DNA of 64,000 bases, from NCBI RefSeq assembly GCF_021390425.1, contig NZ_JAJUWY010000008.1:56155-120154 (forward strand). Direction: 5' to 3'. The position numbers were made by a program, and so were the translations under genes. Origin of the DNA: Lysobacter sp. GX 14042. GTDB lineage: Bacteria > Pseudomonadota > Gammaproteobacteria > Xanthomonadales > Xanthomonadaceae. Under the pieces are notes generated by a model. The model did no database searches and was not told the DNA's origin. It worked only from the letters and a program-made list of their open reading frames with translations. Below are positions 27,597-36,007 of the stretch, piece after piece. Every line of letters begins with the position of its first letter. Position 1 is the stretch's first letter.

Positions 27597-28730
27597 TTAC
27601 CAGTGCATCTGGGCGCGGACGGCGACCACGGACGGGTCGTCGGGGATACCCGCGCGCTCGCTGTCGATGCTCGACCAGTTCAGTGCCAGCTTGAAGTTCT
27701 GCCGCCAGTACCAGTTCACGCCCAGGGTGGCCGCGTCCATCCGGCCGCCGTCGACGCCCGTATCGTCCAGGTCGACGCGGTCCAGGCGCAGGCCGAGCTG
27801 CCACATGCCGCGCGCCGGATCGGCCGGCGACGCGGTGCCCGGGACTCCGTTGCGATAGGACCAGCCTTCGCCACTGAGGTTGTAGAGCGCGCTCAGGTAG
27901 CCGCCGTCGGCCTGGTAGTCGGCGCCGGCCATGCGGTCCACCCGCGACTGCAGGTACTCGCCCTGCAGCTTGAGCGGGCCACGGGTCCAGAACGCCTCCA
28001 CGCCGGTGGTGCCCACCCGGTCGGCGTCATGGAACGACCCGGTGTCGACCAGCCGGTCGCCGGCCATGTCGGCTTGCGGGCGCACCCGCAGCCGCCACTG
28101 GTCGGCGTCGGTGTCGTGGTTGAGGTAGGACAGGCCAAGGTGGAGCACCTGGCCGTTGGTGTTGATCGGCGCCCAGGTGCCGCGGATCGCGTGGCCGGCA
28201 CCATGCGCGCCGCCGGAGGTCAGGTGGCGGCCGAAGGCGCTGGCGGTGACCGACCAGTCGTTGCCGGCGTAACCGTAGCTCGCCCCAAGCCGGCGGCTGA
28301 GCGCGAAGGCGTTGGTGGCCGCGGCCTTGGAGATGAAGTCGTTGTTCTTCGCCGATGACAGTTCTTCCAGCCCGCTGGGCTGCTTGAACTGTCCGACGCG
28401 CAGCTGGTGGCCGCCGCCCAGGTCGAAGCCGGCATTCACGTCCAGCCAGCTTTCCGCCTCGACGTCATAGCCCACGACCCAGTCCAGGCCGTTCGAGCCC
28501 TTGCCCTTGAGCACCAGCTCGGCGCGGCGGATGCCGTGGTCGCTGTCATGGCCGTCCCCCGGATCGCCGTCCAGCAGTGCGCGGTCGGTGTCGTACCAGT
28601 AATGGTCGGATTGCAGCAGGCCCTCGAAGCTGACCTGCGAGCCGGCGAACTCGCCGAGCTCAAAGCCGTGGGCAGCAGGGGCGGCTGCGATCAGCAGGGC
28701 GACGGCGAGGAGCGAGGGGGTGCTTTTCAC
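27597..28730 (-). CDS. OprO/OprP-family phosphate-selective porin
   Basis: 377 aa from GTG 28730. A cleavable signal peptide (KSTPSLLAVALLIAAAPAAHG) precedes a beta-barrel rich in alternating aromatic/polar strands, ending in the terminal MHW. RRAELVLKGKGSNGLDWVVG, GQFKQPSGLEELSS and LSRRLGASYGYAGNDWS are typical of the OprO/OprP (porin_O_P) family. Such porins channel phosphate or pyrophosphate across the outer membrane. An ATG at 28793 would extend the protein by 21 residues, but it lies inside the candidate PhoB box and would spoil the signal peptide, so GTG 28730 is preferred. Its own terminator separates it from the pst operon. Confidence 0.9.
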   Translation of the reverse strand: MKSTPSLLAVALLIAAAPAAHGFELGEFAGSQVSFEGLLQSDHYWYDTDRALLDGDPGDGHDSDHGIRRAELVLKGKGSNGLDWVVGYDVEAESWLDVNAGFDLGGGHQLRVGQFKQPSGLEELSSAKNNDFISKAAATNAFALSRRLGASYGYAGNDWSVTASAFGRHLTSGGAHGAGHAIRGTWAPINTNGQVLHLGLSYLNHDTDADQWRLRVRPQADMAGDRLVDTGSFHDADRVGTTGVEAFWTRGPLKLQGEYLQSRVDRMAGADYQADGGYLSALYNLSGEGWSYRNGVPGTASPADPARGMWQLGLRLDRVDLDDTGVDGGRMDAATLGVNWYWRQNFKLALNWSSIDSERAGIPDDPSVVAVRAQMHW

Positions 28731-28780
28731 GACAGGCGTATGTCTTTGGCGTGGCAATGCGCGCACGGTAAAGCCGCCAT

Positions 28781-28798
28781 ATTTCAATGGCATGACAT
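28781..28798 (-). promoter_or_regulatory. Candidate PhoB box of the phosphate porin
   Basis: On the minus strand ATGTCAT-GCCA-TTGAAAT: 7-4-7 direct repeat with about 11 of 14 matches to the PhoB consensus, 51 nt before the GTG start. Confidence 0.5.
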
Positions 28799-28833
28799 TA
28801 CTGCGCCGTGATGACCCCCGGGTTTCGCTACGG

Positions 28834-29325
28834 TTACGGATCGATGGCAGTCTCCGGTCCGGTGAACGCCAGCTCCGCGTGCAGGCTACCGTTGCGCTCG
28901 CCGACTTCCATCGCGGTCGGGGCCACGCCGTATTGTCGCGACAGGGCGTCCAGCCAGCCGATCAGGACCGGTGCGGCGACCGCATCGATGCCGACCGTCA
29001 GCCGGTCACCGTCGCGGCGCTGGCTCGACACGGCGACCCCGGCACCCCCGGCGGTGCGTGCCAGCAGGGCATCGAACGGTGTCCCCGGATCATGTTGCGG
29101 ACGGGCCGCCGCGAAGGCCGCCAGCTCTGCCCGCGCCGCCCGTACCTCGGCCAGCAGGGCGGTGGCTGCGGCGTGGCGGCCGGCGGCGTCATCGGCCAGC
29201 CTGCCCAAGGGCGCGAGGACCGCGAACCAGCCGACGAATGCGGAGACCGCAAGGAACATCACCGAGAGCATCAGCCGCTCGCGGGGCGCGCGGGCCCGCC
29301 ACCACTCCTGTGGCCGCCCGCTCAT
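28834..29325 (-). CDS. gspM: Type II secretion protein M
   Basis: 163 aa. Bitopic inner-membrane protein of the GspL-GspM assembly platform. A short cytoplasmic N-terminus, one membrane helix (about residues 18-40, LMLSVMFLAVSAFVGWFAVL) and a periplasmic coiled-coil/ferredoxin-like domain (AGVAVSSQRRDGDRLTVGID) match the family. The start overlaps the gspL stop (ATGA). It is the last gene of the operon; no gspN or gspO follows. Confidence 0.85.
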   Translation of the reverse strand: MSGRPQEWWRARAPRERLMLSVMFLAVSAFVGWFAVLAPLGRLADDAAGRHAAATALLAEVRAARAELAAFAAARPQHDPGTPFDALLARTAGGAGVAVSSQRRDGDRLTVGIDAVAAPVLIGWLDALSRQYGVAPTAMEVGERNGSLHAELAFTGPETAIDP

Positions 29326-30464
29326 GGCGCCGGCTCCAGGCTGACCCGGGTGTGCGCGATGCCGGACTGCAGCGAGGTCTCGTGCTCTGCCAGCTGGAAG
29401 CCGGCGGCCGGCAGGGCGGCGGCGAGCGGCTGCAGGCTGGTGCCACCGGCGTGCTCCACGGTCGCCGACAGCAGGCCGTCGTGCCAGGACAGTGCGTCGA
29501 GCGAGGTCGCTGGTGACTGTTCGATGGCGGACAGGAGGGCGGCCATGGCGTTGCCGAAGTCGGTGGTCGTGCGGGTCGCCGCGAGGTGGGTGCGCAGGGT
29601 GGTTATCGCGTTGTCGGGGGTAGGAAGCGCGTTGGCGGCTTCGTGGGCGGCCTGGCGCTCCAGGCGCGCGGCTTGCCAGTGGTGGGCCGCGGCCAGAAGG
29701 GCAGGGGACAGCAGGGCCAATGCCAGCGTGGCCACCGCCAGTCGCCGGGTTCGGCGCCAGTTGGGAGTGCCGCCGGCGGCCGGGTTGCGCAGGGCGTAAC
29801 GGCCCTGGCGCAGGTTTACCGGTGGATTCGCCGTAGCGGCGGCCATCGCTGCGCCCGGATCGGCGAGCGGCACCTGCTGGTATGCAGCCAGCAACTGCGC
29901 GGCCAGTGCGGGTTCGGCGGCGAATGCCACGCCGTCGCCGCGCACCAGCCAATGGTCCTGGTCCTGGTCCTGTTTCTGTTCCTGTCCCCGGACCACCGTG
30001 ACCTCAGGGGCGTCGCGACCGGCCGGCAACGGCAGGAGCAACGGCGCGGGAACCAGGCAATCCGGCTGGAGGCCAAGGAGCCGGGCCTGCTCCAGCCAGT
30101 CGTCCATCCGGGGCGGGTCCACGGCGACGACAAGCCAACGGTCCCTGCCGTCCGCGGCAACCGCGACATGCAGCCCTTCCGGATCCACCGCCAACTGCCC
30201 CGCGAGCAGGGCGCGGGCGGCGGCGGCGGCCTGCACCGTGGTGTGGGCGCGCAGCTCCAGCCAGCGGACGGTGCAGTCCACGCCGGGAACCGCCAGCACC
30301 ACCTGGCGCCGTCGGGCGTCCTGGTTGCCGCGTGGGACGGGGGGCTCCGGGGGCGGGCCCTCGCCGTGTTCGAAGCCGCCGCCGGGCGCGGTCCGCCACC
30401 AGGCGACCCGGTCGCCGGCCACGGTGGGCAGCTTCACCAGCAGGCAGTCGTGCTCCACGCTCAC
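29322..30464 (-). CDS. gspL: Type II secretion protein L
   Basis: 380 aa. The cytoplasmic actin-like domain (LLVKLPTVAGDRVAWWR to about residue 260) recruits the GspE ATPase; one membrane helix (about 272-293) leads to a periplasmic ferredoxin-like domain. GTG 30464 overlaps the gspK stop (GTGA), matching the 4-nt overlaps elsewhere in this operon; ATG 30479 is the alternative. A low-complexity EQKQDQDQD stretch in the cytoplasmic domain is encoded by a degenerate hexamer repeat (29953-29988). Confidence 0.83.
   Translation of the reverse strand: MSVEHDCLLVKLPTVAGDRVAWWRTAPGGGFEHGEGPPPEPPVPRGNQDARRRQVVLAVPGVDCTVRWLELRAHTTVQAAAAARALLAGQLAVDPEGLHVAVAADGRDRWLVVAVDPPRMDDWLEQARLLGLQPDCLVPAPLLLPLPAGRDAPEVTVVRGQEQKQDQDQDHWLVRGDGVAFAAEPALAAQLLAAYQQVPLADPGAAMAAATANPPVNLRQGRYALRNPAAGGTPNWRRTRRLAVATLALALLSPALLAAAHHWQAARLERQAAHEAANALPTPDNAITTLRTHLAATRTTTDFGNAMAALLSAIEQSPATSLDALSWHDGLLSATVEHAGGTSLQPLAAALPAAGFQLAEHETSLQSGIAHTRVSLEPAP
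29953..29988. repeat. Degenerate hexamer repeat inside gspL
   Basis: Three perfect TGGTCC units followed by TGTTTC, TGTTCC and TGTCCC. It encodes the Gln/Asp stretch of GspL; unit length keeps frame. Confidence 0.8.
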
Positions 30465-31432
30465 TCCTCGTGCGTCCATCGTCGTGCCACCAGGCGGGCG
30501 GTGCCGCCCTGGTCTTCCAGCAGGGCGGTCATCACCAGCTGGGCGCCGGCATGCTCGACCTCCACGTTCAGGCCGTACCAGCTCGTGTGCAGGGAAATCC
30601 GGTCGCGCACGGCGTCCGGCAGTGCAAGACGTGCCAGCGCCGGGCGGGTCCAGAAGGCTTCGCGATCCTGCCAGCCGCCCGCCGGGGGTTGGCGCAGCAG
30701 CTCCCGCGCCGCGGCCAGCGGCAGGGCGCCCCCGGTGAGCGCCACCAGCACCGGTGCATCGTGTTCGATCAGGGTGTCGGCGTTGAGCCGGGCAGGCGCG
30801 GCCACTGGCAGCGCACACACGTATGGGCGCAGGCGCTGGTAGGCGGTCGGGTCGAAGCCGGTGATGGCGCGCAGTTCCGAAGGCTCGGCCAGCAGGTGGC
30901 CGGCGGTCCGGTAACCGGGCCGGCGCAGGGTATAGGCGATGTCCTCGGCACCGGCGGGCGAGGCGACGGGGTCGCTGTCGATCCAGTCCACCAGGGCATC
31001 ACCGAGGGCGCCGGCGCGGGCCGGGCCGAAACCCAGTGTTTCCAGCAGCACGGTGAACTCGGCCGCACCGGCCGCGCTGCGGCGCCACTGTTCAGGCGCG
31101 CCTTCCACCACGCTGTTGAGGTTGAAGCAGTTGCCCGCGTCGTGGATCCGGACCCGTACCGCCCCGGCCTCCAGCGGGAACACCAGTGGCTGGCCCAGGT
31201 ACTGCCCCGCGCCGCCGGGGACGTCGGCGAGCCGGGCGGTGGCAATCCGGCCACGGGCCAGCGTCTCGGCCGACAGCGCATGCCAGCGCGCCTGCTCCAT
31301 CGCCCGCGTGTTGCCGCTGCGACGCACGCCGAAGCGGATGTCGTCGAGCAGCACCACCAGCAGCGCGCTCATCACCGCGGCCAGCAGCAGCACGGTGAGC
31401 AGCGCGACCCCGTCCTGGCGCCGGCGGTTCAT
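30461..31432 (-). CDS. gspK: Type II secretion minor pseudopilin K
   Basis: 323 aa. A short type IV-like leader (MNRRRQDGVALLTVLLLAAVM) gives a prepilin-type helix. As in other GspK proteins position +5 is not glutamate (G-VALLT), the feature that lets K cap the pseudopilus with I and J. CFNLNSVVE and the long alpha domain (DALVDWIDSDPVASPAGAED) are K-specific. The start overlaps the gspJ stop. Confidence 0.9.
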   Translation of the reverse strand: MNRRRQDGVALLTVLLLAAVMSALLVVLLDDIRFGVRRSGNTRAMEQARWHALSAETLARGRIATARLADVPGGAGQYLGQPLVFPLEAGAVRVRIHDAGNCFNLNSVVEGAPEQWRRSAAGAAEFTVLLETLGFGPARAGALGDALVDWIDSDPVASPAGAEDIAYTLRRPGYRTAGHLLAEPSELRAITGFDPTAYQRLRPYVCALPVAAPARLNADTLIEHDAPVLVALTGGALPLAAARELLRQPPAGGWQDREAFWTRPALARLALPDAVRDRISLHTSWYGLNVEVEHAGAQLVMTALLEDQGGTARLVARRWTHEE

Positions 31433-32046
31433 GCCGCTTCCCCGGTCACCAGGAACAACTGCTCCAGCCGGCCAAGGTCCTCCAGCTGCAGCACCAGCCG
31501 GACCGCGGTGGGAAGCTCGGCCACGCCGCCGGCCCAGCCGTGGTTCCACTCGCCACGGTGGTGGTATTCGATGCTCGCGTCGGTGATGCCGGTGAGTACC
31601 GGGCGCGGGTCGCCGGTCACTGCGCCATCCAGCGCGGACCGTGTCGCGCGTTCCAGCCGGCCGTCGACCAGCCGGTACTCCACGTACTGCAGCGAGGCAC
31701 GTGCGGACGCGTCGGGGTTGCCCCAGCCGCGGCGGACGAACGCCATCAGCGGCTGCGGACCGCTGCCTGCGCCGGAGCGGTGGGTCGCGCCGAGGAAGGC
31801 GTCGCGCGCCGGCGTGCCGTCACGGCTGCGCACCCGGCGTGGTGCCAGCTGCGACAGGTCGCCCTGCAACAGTACCCGCGCCCGCTGGAGCTCGGCCAGG
31901 CGGGCACTGTGCTCCGCCACGACTTCCCGGCTGTCTGCGGTCCATGCCAGCACCGTGGTGGCGGCCACTCCCAAAAGGGCGAACACCACCAGCGCGACCA
32001 GCATCTCCACCAGGGTGAAGCCGCAGTGGGCGGCTGGCCGGCTCAC
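31429..32046 (-). CDS. gspJ: Type II secretion minor pseudopilin J
   Basis: 205 aa from GTG 32046, which overlaps the gspI stop (GTGA). The prepilin cleavage site is G-FTLVEMLVALVVFALLGV. The C-terminal region ([40 protein letters not shown]) matches GspJ. It is part of the I-J-K tip complex. Confidence 0.88.
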   Translation of the reverse strand: MSRPAAHCGFTLVEMLVALVVFALLGVAATTVLAWTADSREVVAEHSARLAELQRARVLLQGDLSQLAPRRVRSRDGTPARDAFLGATHRSGAGSGPQPLMAFVRRGWGNPDASARASLQYVEYRLVDGRLERATRSALDGAVTGDPRPVLTGITDASIEYHHRGEWNHGWAGGVAELPTAVRLVLQLEDLGRLEQLFLVTGEAA

Positions 32047-32399
32047 CGCGCGTCCCGGAGCAGCTCGGCCCCGGCCAGCACCTGGGGCGAGCCGGCACGT
32101 CGCACCCGCAGTTCCACGCGCACGAACGCGCCCGTGTCCGCGGGCTCGACCTCGCGCTGCCACGCCCATTCGCGTCCCGCCAGGGCCGTGCTGCCATCGC
32201 CCGCGCGCAGGTCGGCAGCCGGTGCCAGCGTGGCGGCGACCGCAAGGTTCCCGGCGACCACGTCGGCCAGCCACTGCTCTTCAAGCAGCGCCGCGGTGCG
32301 CGTGGCCTGGCCGGCCAGGTGCAGCAGGGCCAGCACCAGCAGCGCGAACACCGCCAGTGCCACCAGCAGCTCCAGCAGCGTGAACCCGGCCGCGCGCAT
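32043..32399 (-). CDS. gspI: Type II secretion minor pseudopilin I
   Basis: 118 aa. Leader MRAAG followed by FTLLELLVALAVFALLVLAL: a prepilin peptidase site with Glu5. Size and ending (VELRVRRAGSPQVLAGAELL) suit GspI. The ATG overlaps the gspH stop (ATGA). Confidence 0.88.
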   Translation of the reverse strand: MRAAGFTLLELLVALAVFALLVLALLHLAGQATRTAALLEEQWLADVVAGNLAVAATLAPAADLRAGDGSTALAGREWAWQREVEPADTGAFVRVELRVRRAGSPQVLAGAELLRDAR

Positions 32400-32848
32400 C
32401 ACTCGACGTGGACCTCGCCGTCCGGATCGACCGCCACCCGCAGGCGCCGGGCGCCGTCGGACAGGGCCAGGCTGCCGGCGCCGCCGGCCCCGCCCTGGAG
32501 GTCGAAGATGAAGCTCAGCGGTTCGTCGGAAACCAGTTCCGGCCGGGTCCCGTCGGCCCAGGGCACCGGGTCGAACGGACCTTCGACCAGTGGCTCCCAT
32601 TGGCCAAGGTGCTGCCGCTCGAAGCGGTAGCCGGCCTGGTCGACCACCACCCGGACCGCGCGCATGCCGATGATCGCCTCGTCGCGCGCGTGGTCCAGCC
32701 GCGTGGCGAAACGGTCGACCTCGCGCGGCAGGGCGCGGGAGGCCGGCAGGGTGAGCACCACCGTGGCGGCAAGCAGGGCGATCAGGAATGTGGTGACCAT
32801 CATTTCGACCAGGGTGAATCCGGAATGGGGGGCCGGACGCCGCGCCAT
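32399..32848 (-). CDS. gspH: Type II secretion minor pseudopilin H
   Basis: 149 aa. The leader ends in G-FTLVEMMVTTFLIALLAATV. The rest has the GspH/FimT-type layout (HARDEAIIGMRAVRVVVDQAGYRF). ATG 32848 overlaps the gspG stop (ATGA). Confidence 0.87.
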   Translation of the reverse strand: MARRPAPHSGFTLVEMMVTTFLIALLAATVVLTLPASRALPREVDRFATRLDHARDEAIIGMRAVRVVVDQAGYRFERQHLGQWEPLVEGPFDPVPWADGTRPELVSDEPLSFIFDLQGGAGGAGSLALSDGARRLRVAVDPDGEVHVE

Positions 32849-33309
32849 CAGTTCCAGTTGCCGATGTCGATGCCGTCGGCCTCGCCGCCCTCGGCACCGT
32901 CGGCGGCGAACGAGAACACCTCGAACGGCAGTCCGTCGCGCCCGGGGCGGCGGTACTGGTAGGAGTTCCCCCACGGATCGTCCGGCAGCCGGCGGACGTA
33001 GCCGCCGGTACGGTAGCGCTCCGGCCGCGCCAGGCCGGACGGCGCCTGGCGCAATGCCGCCAGGCCCTGTTCGGTGGTCGGGTAGGTGAGGTTCTCCAGC
33101 CGGTAGGTCTCCACGGCCTGTTCCAGCACCGAGATGTCGGCGCGGGCCTTCTCGGCCATGGCGCGGTCCTGGCTGGGCATGACGTTGATCGCGATCACCG
33201 TGGCCAGCAGGCCGATGATCACCACGACCACCATCAGTTCGACCAGGGTGAAGCCGGCGGTGCGCCGGGGCAGGGAGCAGCTAAGGGAGCGGAAGCGGGG
33301 AGCGTGCAT
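32848..33309 (-). CDS. gspG: Type II secretion major pseudopilin G
   Basis: 153 aa. Major subunit of the pseudopilus. The leader ends G-FTLVELMVVVVIIGLLATVI; the calcium-loop region YPTTEQGLAALRQAPSG and DDPWGNSYQYRRPG are GspG signatures. It is processed and methylated by a prepilin peptidase that is not encoded here. It lies 9 nt after gspF. Confidence 0.95.
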   Translation of the reverse strand: MHAPRFRSLSCSLPRRTAGFTLVELMVVVVIIGLLATVIAINVMPSQDRAMAEKARADISVLEQAVETYRLENLTYPTTEQGLAALRQAPSGLARPERYRTGGYVRRLPDDPWGNSYQYRRPGRDGLPFEVFSFAADGAEGGEADGIDIGNWN

Positions 33310-33318
33310 GGCGATACC

Positions 33319-34518
33319 TCAACCAAGGACCAGGGTGTTGAACTGCAGGATCGGGAGCAGGATCGAGAGCACGATCACCGCCACCACGCCGCCCAGCACG
33401 ACGATGATCGCCGGCTCCAGCAGGCTCATCGCCGCGCGGGTGAAGGTGTGGAACTCGCGCTCCAGGTAGTCGGCGGCGCGCTCGAGCATCGGACCCGGGC
33501 GACCGGTGTCCTCGCCGCTGGCGGCCATGTACAGCAGGGTCGGCGGAAACACCCCGGCACGGCGCATCGCCGCCGACAGGCTGCCGCCCTCGCGGACCGC
33601 CCCGGCCATCGACTCGGTGGCCAGGCGCAGGCGGCGGTTGCCGACCGTGCGGGCGGTGATTGCCAGGCCCTCCATCACCGGCAGGCCACTTTCGAGCATG
33701 ATCGCCAGGGTTCGCGCCATGCGGGCGGCGTGGGTCTCGCGCAGCAACCGGCCCAGCAGTGGCAAGCGCAGCAGCGCGGTGTCGAAGCGCAGCCGCGGGC
33801 CGGGCTGTCGCAGCACCCGTGCGGCGGCCACGCCGGCGAGCACCAGAAGGCCGAGCAGCGGTAACCCCCAGGTGCCGATCAGCTCCGACAGGGCGACCAC
33901 GAAGCGGGTCAGCCACGGCAGCTCGCGGCCCATCGAATCGAACTGCTCGACCACCCGTGGCACCACGAAGGCCATCAGCGCCAGCACCACGCCGACTGCG
34001 GTCAGTGCCAGCGCGGCCGGGTAGGCCAGCGCGGTGGTCAGCTGGCTGCGCACCTGCTGCTCGCGCTCGAGCAGGTCGGCCAGGCGCTCCAGGATCGCCG
34101 GCAGCGCGCCGGTGCCTTCGCCGGCGGCGACCATCGCCCGGTACAGCGCGGGGAACGAACGTGGCGTCCGGGCCATCGCCTCCGACAGGCGGAAGCCTTC
34201 CACCACGTGGGCATGCACCGCCAGCAGCGTCTCGCGTATCGCCCGCTTGCCAGCCTGGCTGCCCACGGTATGCAGGGCCTCCTCCAAGGTCATGGAGGCG
34301 ACCAGGCTGGCCAGCTGGCGGGTCACCAGCGACAGGTCGCCGGTGCCGATCCGCCCGGGCGGACGTGCCCCGCGCCGCGGCGTCGCCGGCTCGACCCGCA
34401 GCGGCACCAGCCGGCGGCGTTCCAGTGCCTGGCGTGCGGCGCCGGCGCCGTCGGCGGCGATCACCCCGACGACGGTGCGCCCGCGCGGGTCCAGGGCGGC
34501 GTAGTCGAAGTCAGCCAT
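33319..34518 (-). CDS. gspF: Type II secretion inner-membrane platform protein F
   Basis: 399 aa. Two homologous cytoplasmic helical domains (LVTRQLASLVASMTLEEALH; ARMARTLAIMLESGLPVMEGL) and three membrane segments (about 165-190, 215-240 and 370-395) define GspF/PilC. Phe-rich FPALYRAMVAAGEGTGAL and FPPTLLYMAASGEDTG motifs are present. The start ATG 34518 overlaps the gspE stop by 8 nt. Confidence 0.94.
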   Translation of the reverse strand: MADFDYAALDPRGRTVVGVIAADGAGAARQALERRRLVPLRVEPATPRRGARPPGRIGTGDLSLVTRQLASLVASMTLEEALHTVGSQAGKRAIRETLLAVHAHVVEGFRLSEAMARTPRSFPALYRAMVAAGEGTGALPAILERLADLLEREQQVRSQLTTALAYPAALALTAVGVVLALMAFVVPRVVEQFDSMGRELPWLTRFVVALSELIGTWGLPLLGLLVLAGVAAARVLRQPGPRLRFDTALLRLPLLGRLLRETHAARMARTLAIMLESGLPVMEGLAITARTVGNRRLRLATESMAGAVREGGSLSAAMRRAGVFPPTLLYMAASGEDTGRPGPMLERAADYLEREFHTFTRAAMSLLEPAIIVVLGGVVAVIVLSILLPILQFNTLVLG

Positions 34519-36007
34519 AGGCCGCCCCGGTGTCCACGGCCGTGGCGTCATTGCGGGTCACCCGCAGCACTTCCTCCACCGTGGTGTCACCACGCAGCAC
34601 CGCGGCGCGGGCAGCGGCCGACAGCGGCTCGGCGTGGGCGAAGGCGAGCTCCGCCAGCGCGTCCTCGTCGGCGTTGCCGCCGATCAACCGGCGCAGCGGT
34701 TCGTCGACGCGCACCGCTTCGTACAGCCCGATCCGGCCGGCGTGGCCGGTGTGGTTGCACTGCGGGCAACCGGCGGCGCGATGGACCGGGCCGGCATCGG
34801 CGCCAAACAGCTGGCGGGCCAGCGCATCGGACTCATGCGGTTGGCGGCAGTGTGGGCACAGCCGGCGCACCAGCCGCTGCGCCAGCACCAGCCGCACCGT
34901 GCTGGCCAGCAGGAAGGGCTCGATGCCCATGTCGCGCAGCCGGGTGATCGCCCCGACCGCATCGTTGGTGTGCACGGTCGACAGCACCAGATGGCCGGTC
35001 AGCGCCGCCTGCACCGCAATCTGCGCGGTCTCGGCATCGCGGATCTCGCCGATCATCACCACGTCCGGGTCCTGGCGCAGGATCGCCCGCAGCCCGGCGG
35101 CGAAGGTCATGCCGACACGGGCGTTGACCTGGGTCTGGCCGATGCCCTCGATCGCGTACTCGACCGGGTCCTCGACCGTAAGGATGTTGCGGCTGCCGTC
35201 GTTGAGCAGCCCGAGTCCGGCATACAGCGTGGTGGTCTTGCCCGAGCCGGTCGGGCCGGTCACCAGGACGATGCCGTTGGGTACGCCCAGGGCGGCGCCG
35301 AAGGCCCCGCAGACCGCCGGCGGCATGCCCAGCCGGTCCAGGCCGAGGCTGCCCTGGTCCTTGTCCAGCAGCCGCAGCACCACCCGCTCGCCGCCGCGGG
35401 CGGGCAGGGTGGACACGCGCACGTCCAGGCTGCGGGTGCCCATGGCGACGGTGATGCGGCCGTCCTGCGGGATCCGCCGCTCGGCGATGTCCAGCCGAGC
35501 CATCACCTTTACCCGGGAGACCAGCAGCGGGGCGATGCGCGCCGGCAGCGTGGCCACTTCATGCATCACTCCGTCCACCCGCAGGCGCACTCCGAGGCGC
35601 GACTCGAAGGGTTCGATGTGGATGTCGGAGGCGCCGCGGCGCACGCCCTCGGCGATGATCCCGTTGATCAGCCGGATCACCGGGGCGTCATCGCTGGTAT
35701 CCAGCAGGTCGGCGGCGGGCGGGATGTCGCCGGCCAGCCCGCCCAGGTCGATCGTGGCATCCAGCGCGTCGGAGTTCGCGGTGCCGGCCAGGTCCTGATC
35801 GGCGTACAGCTGCGACAGCCGGCGGTCGAAGCCGGCGCGGTCGAGGTCCTCGACGTCCAGCGGGCGGCCAACAGCGCGGCGCAGCTCCAGCAGCGCCTGC
35901 GGGTCGCCGCCCTCGCGCAGGCCGACCCGCGCCGGCTGCGTGGTGTCCGCGGGCAGCTCCAGCAGCAGTACCCCGTGGTTGCGGGCGAACGGGTAGGGCA
36001 GGTTCAC
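34511..36007 (-). CDS. gspE: Type II secretion ATPase E
   Basis: 498 aa. Motor ATPase. Walker A is GPTGSGKTTT (251-260), Asp box ILTVEDPVEY (about 275-284), Walker B DPDVVMIGEIRD (about 313-324), His box LSTVHTND. The zinc-binding tetracysteine is C384-PH-C387 and C414-PQ-C417, as in GspE and PilB. SDIHIEPFESRLGVRLRVDG is the N2 domain. The start is GTG 36007 overlapping the gspD stop (GTGA). Confidence 0.95.
   Translation of the reverse strand: MNLPYPFARNHGVLLLELPADTTQPARVGLREGGDPQALLELRRAVGRPLDVEDLDRAGFDRRLSQLYADQDLAGTANSDALDATIDLGGLAGDIPPAADLLDTSDDAPVIRLINGIIAEGVRRGASDIHIEPFESRLGVRLRVDGVMHEVATLPARIAPLLVSRVKVMARLDIAERRIPQDGRITVAMGTRSLDVRVSTLPARGGERVVLRLLDKDQGSLGLDRLGMPPAVCGAFGAALGVPNGIVLVTGPTGSGKTTTLYAGLGLLNDGSRNILTVEDPVEYAIEGIGQTQVNARVGMTFAAGLRAILRQDPDVVMIGEIRDAETAQIAVQAALTGHLVLSTVHTNDAVGAITRLRDMGIEPFLLASTVRLVLAQRLVRRLCPHCRQPHESDALARQLFGADAGPVHRAAGCPQCNHTGHAGRIGLYEAVRVDEPLRRLIGGNADEDALAELAFAHAEPLSAAARAAVLRGDTTVEEVLRVTRNDATAVDTGAAYG

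Noticed and set aside
28731..28793. Upstream ATG start for the phosphate porin (28793)
   Set aside because: It lies inside the PhoB-box-like site and adds a charged extension in front of a good signal peptide.
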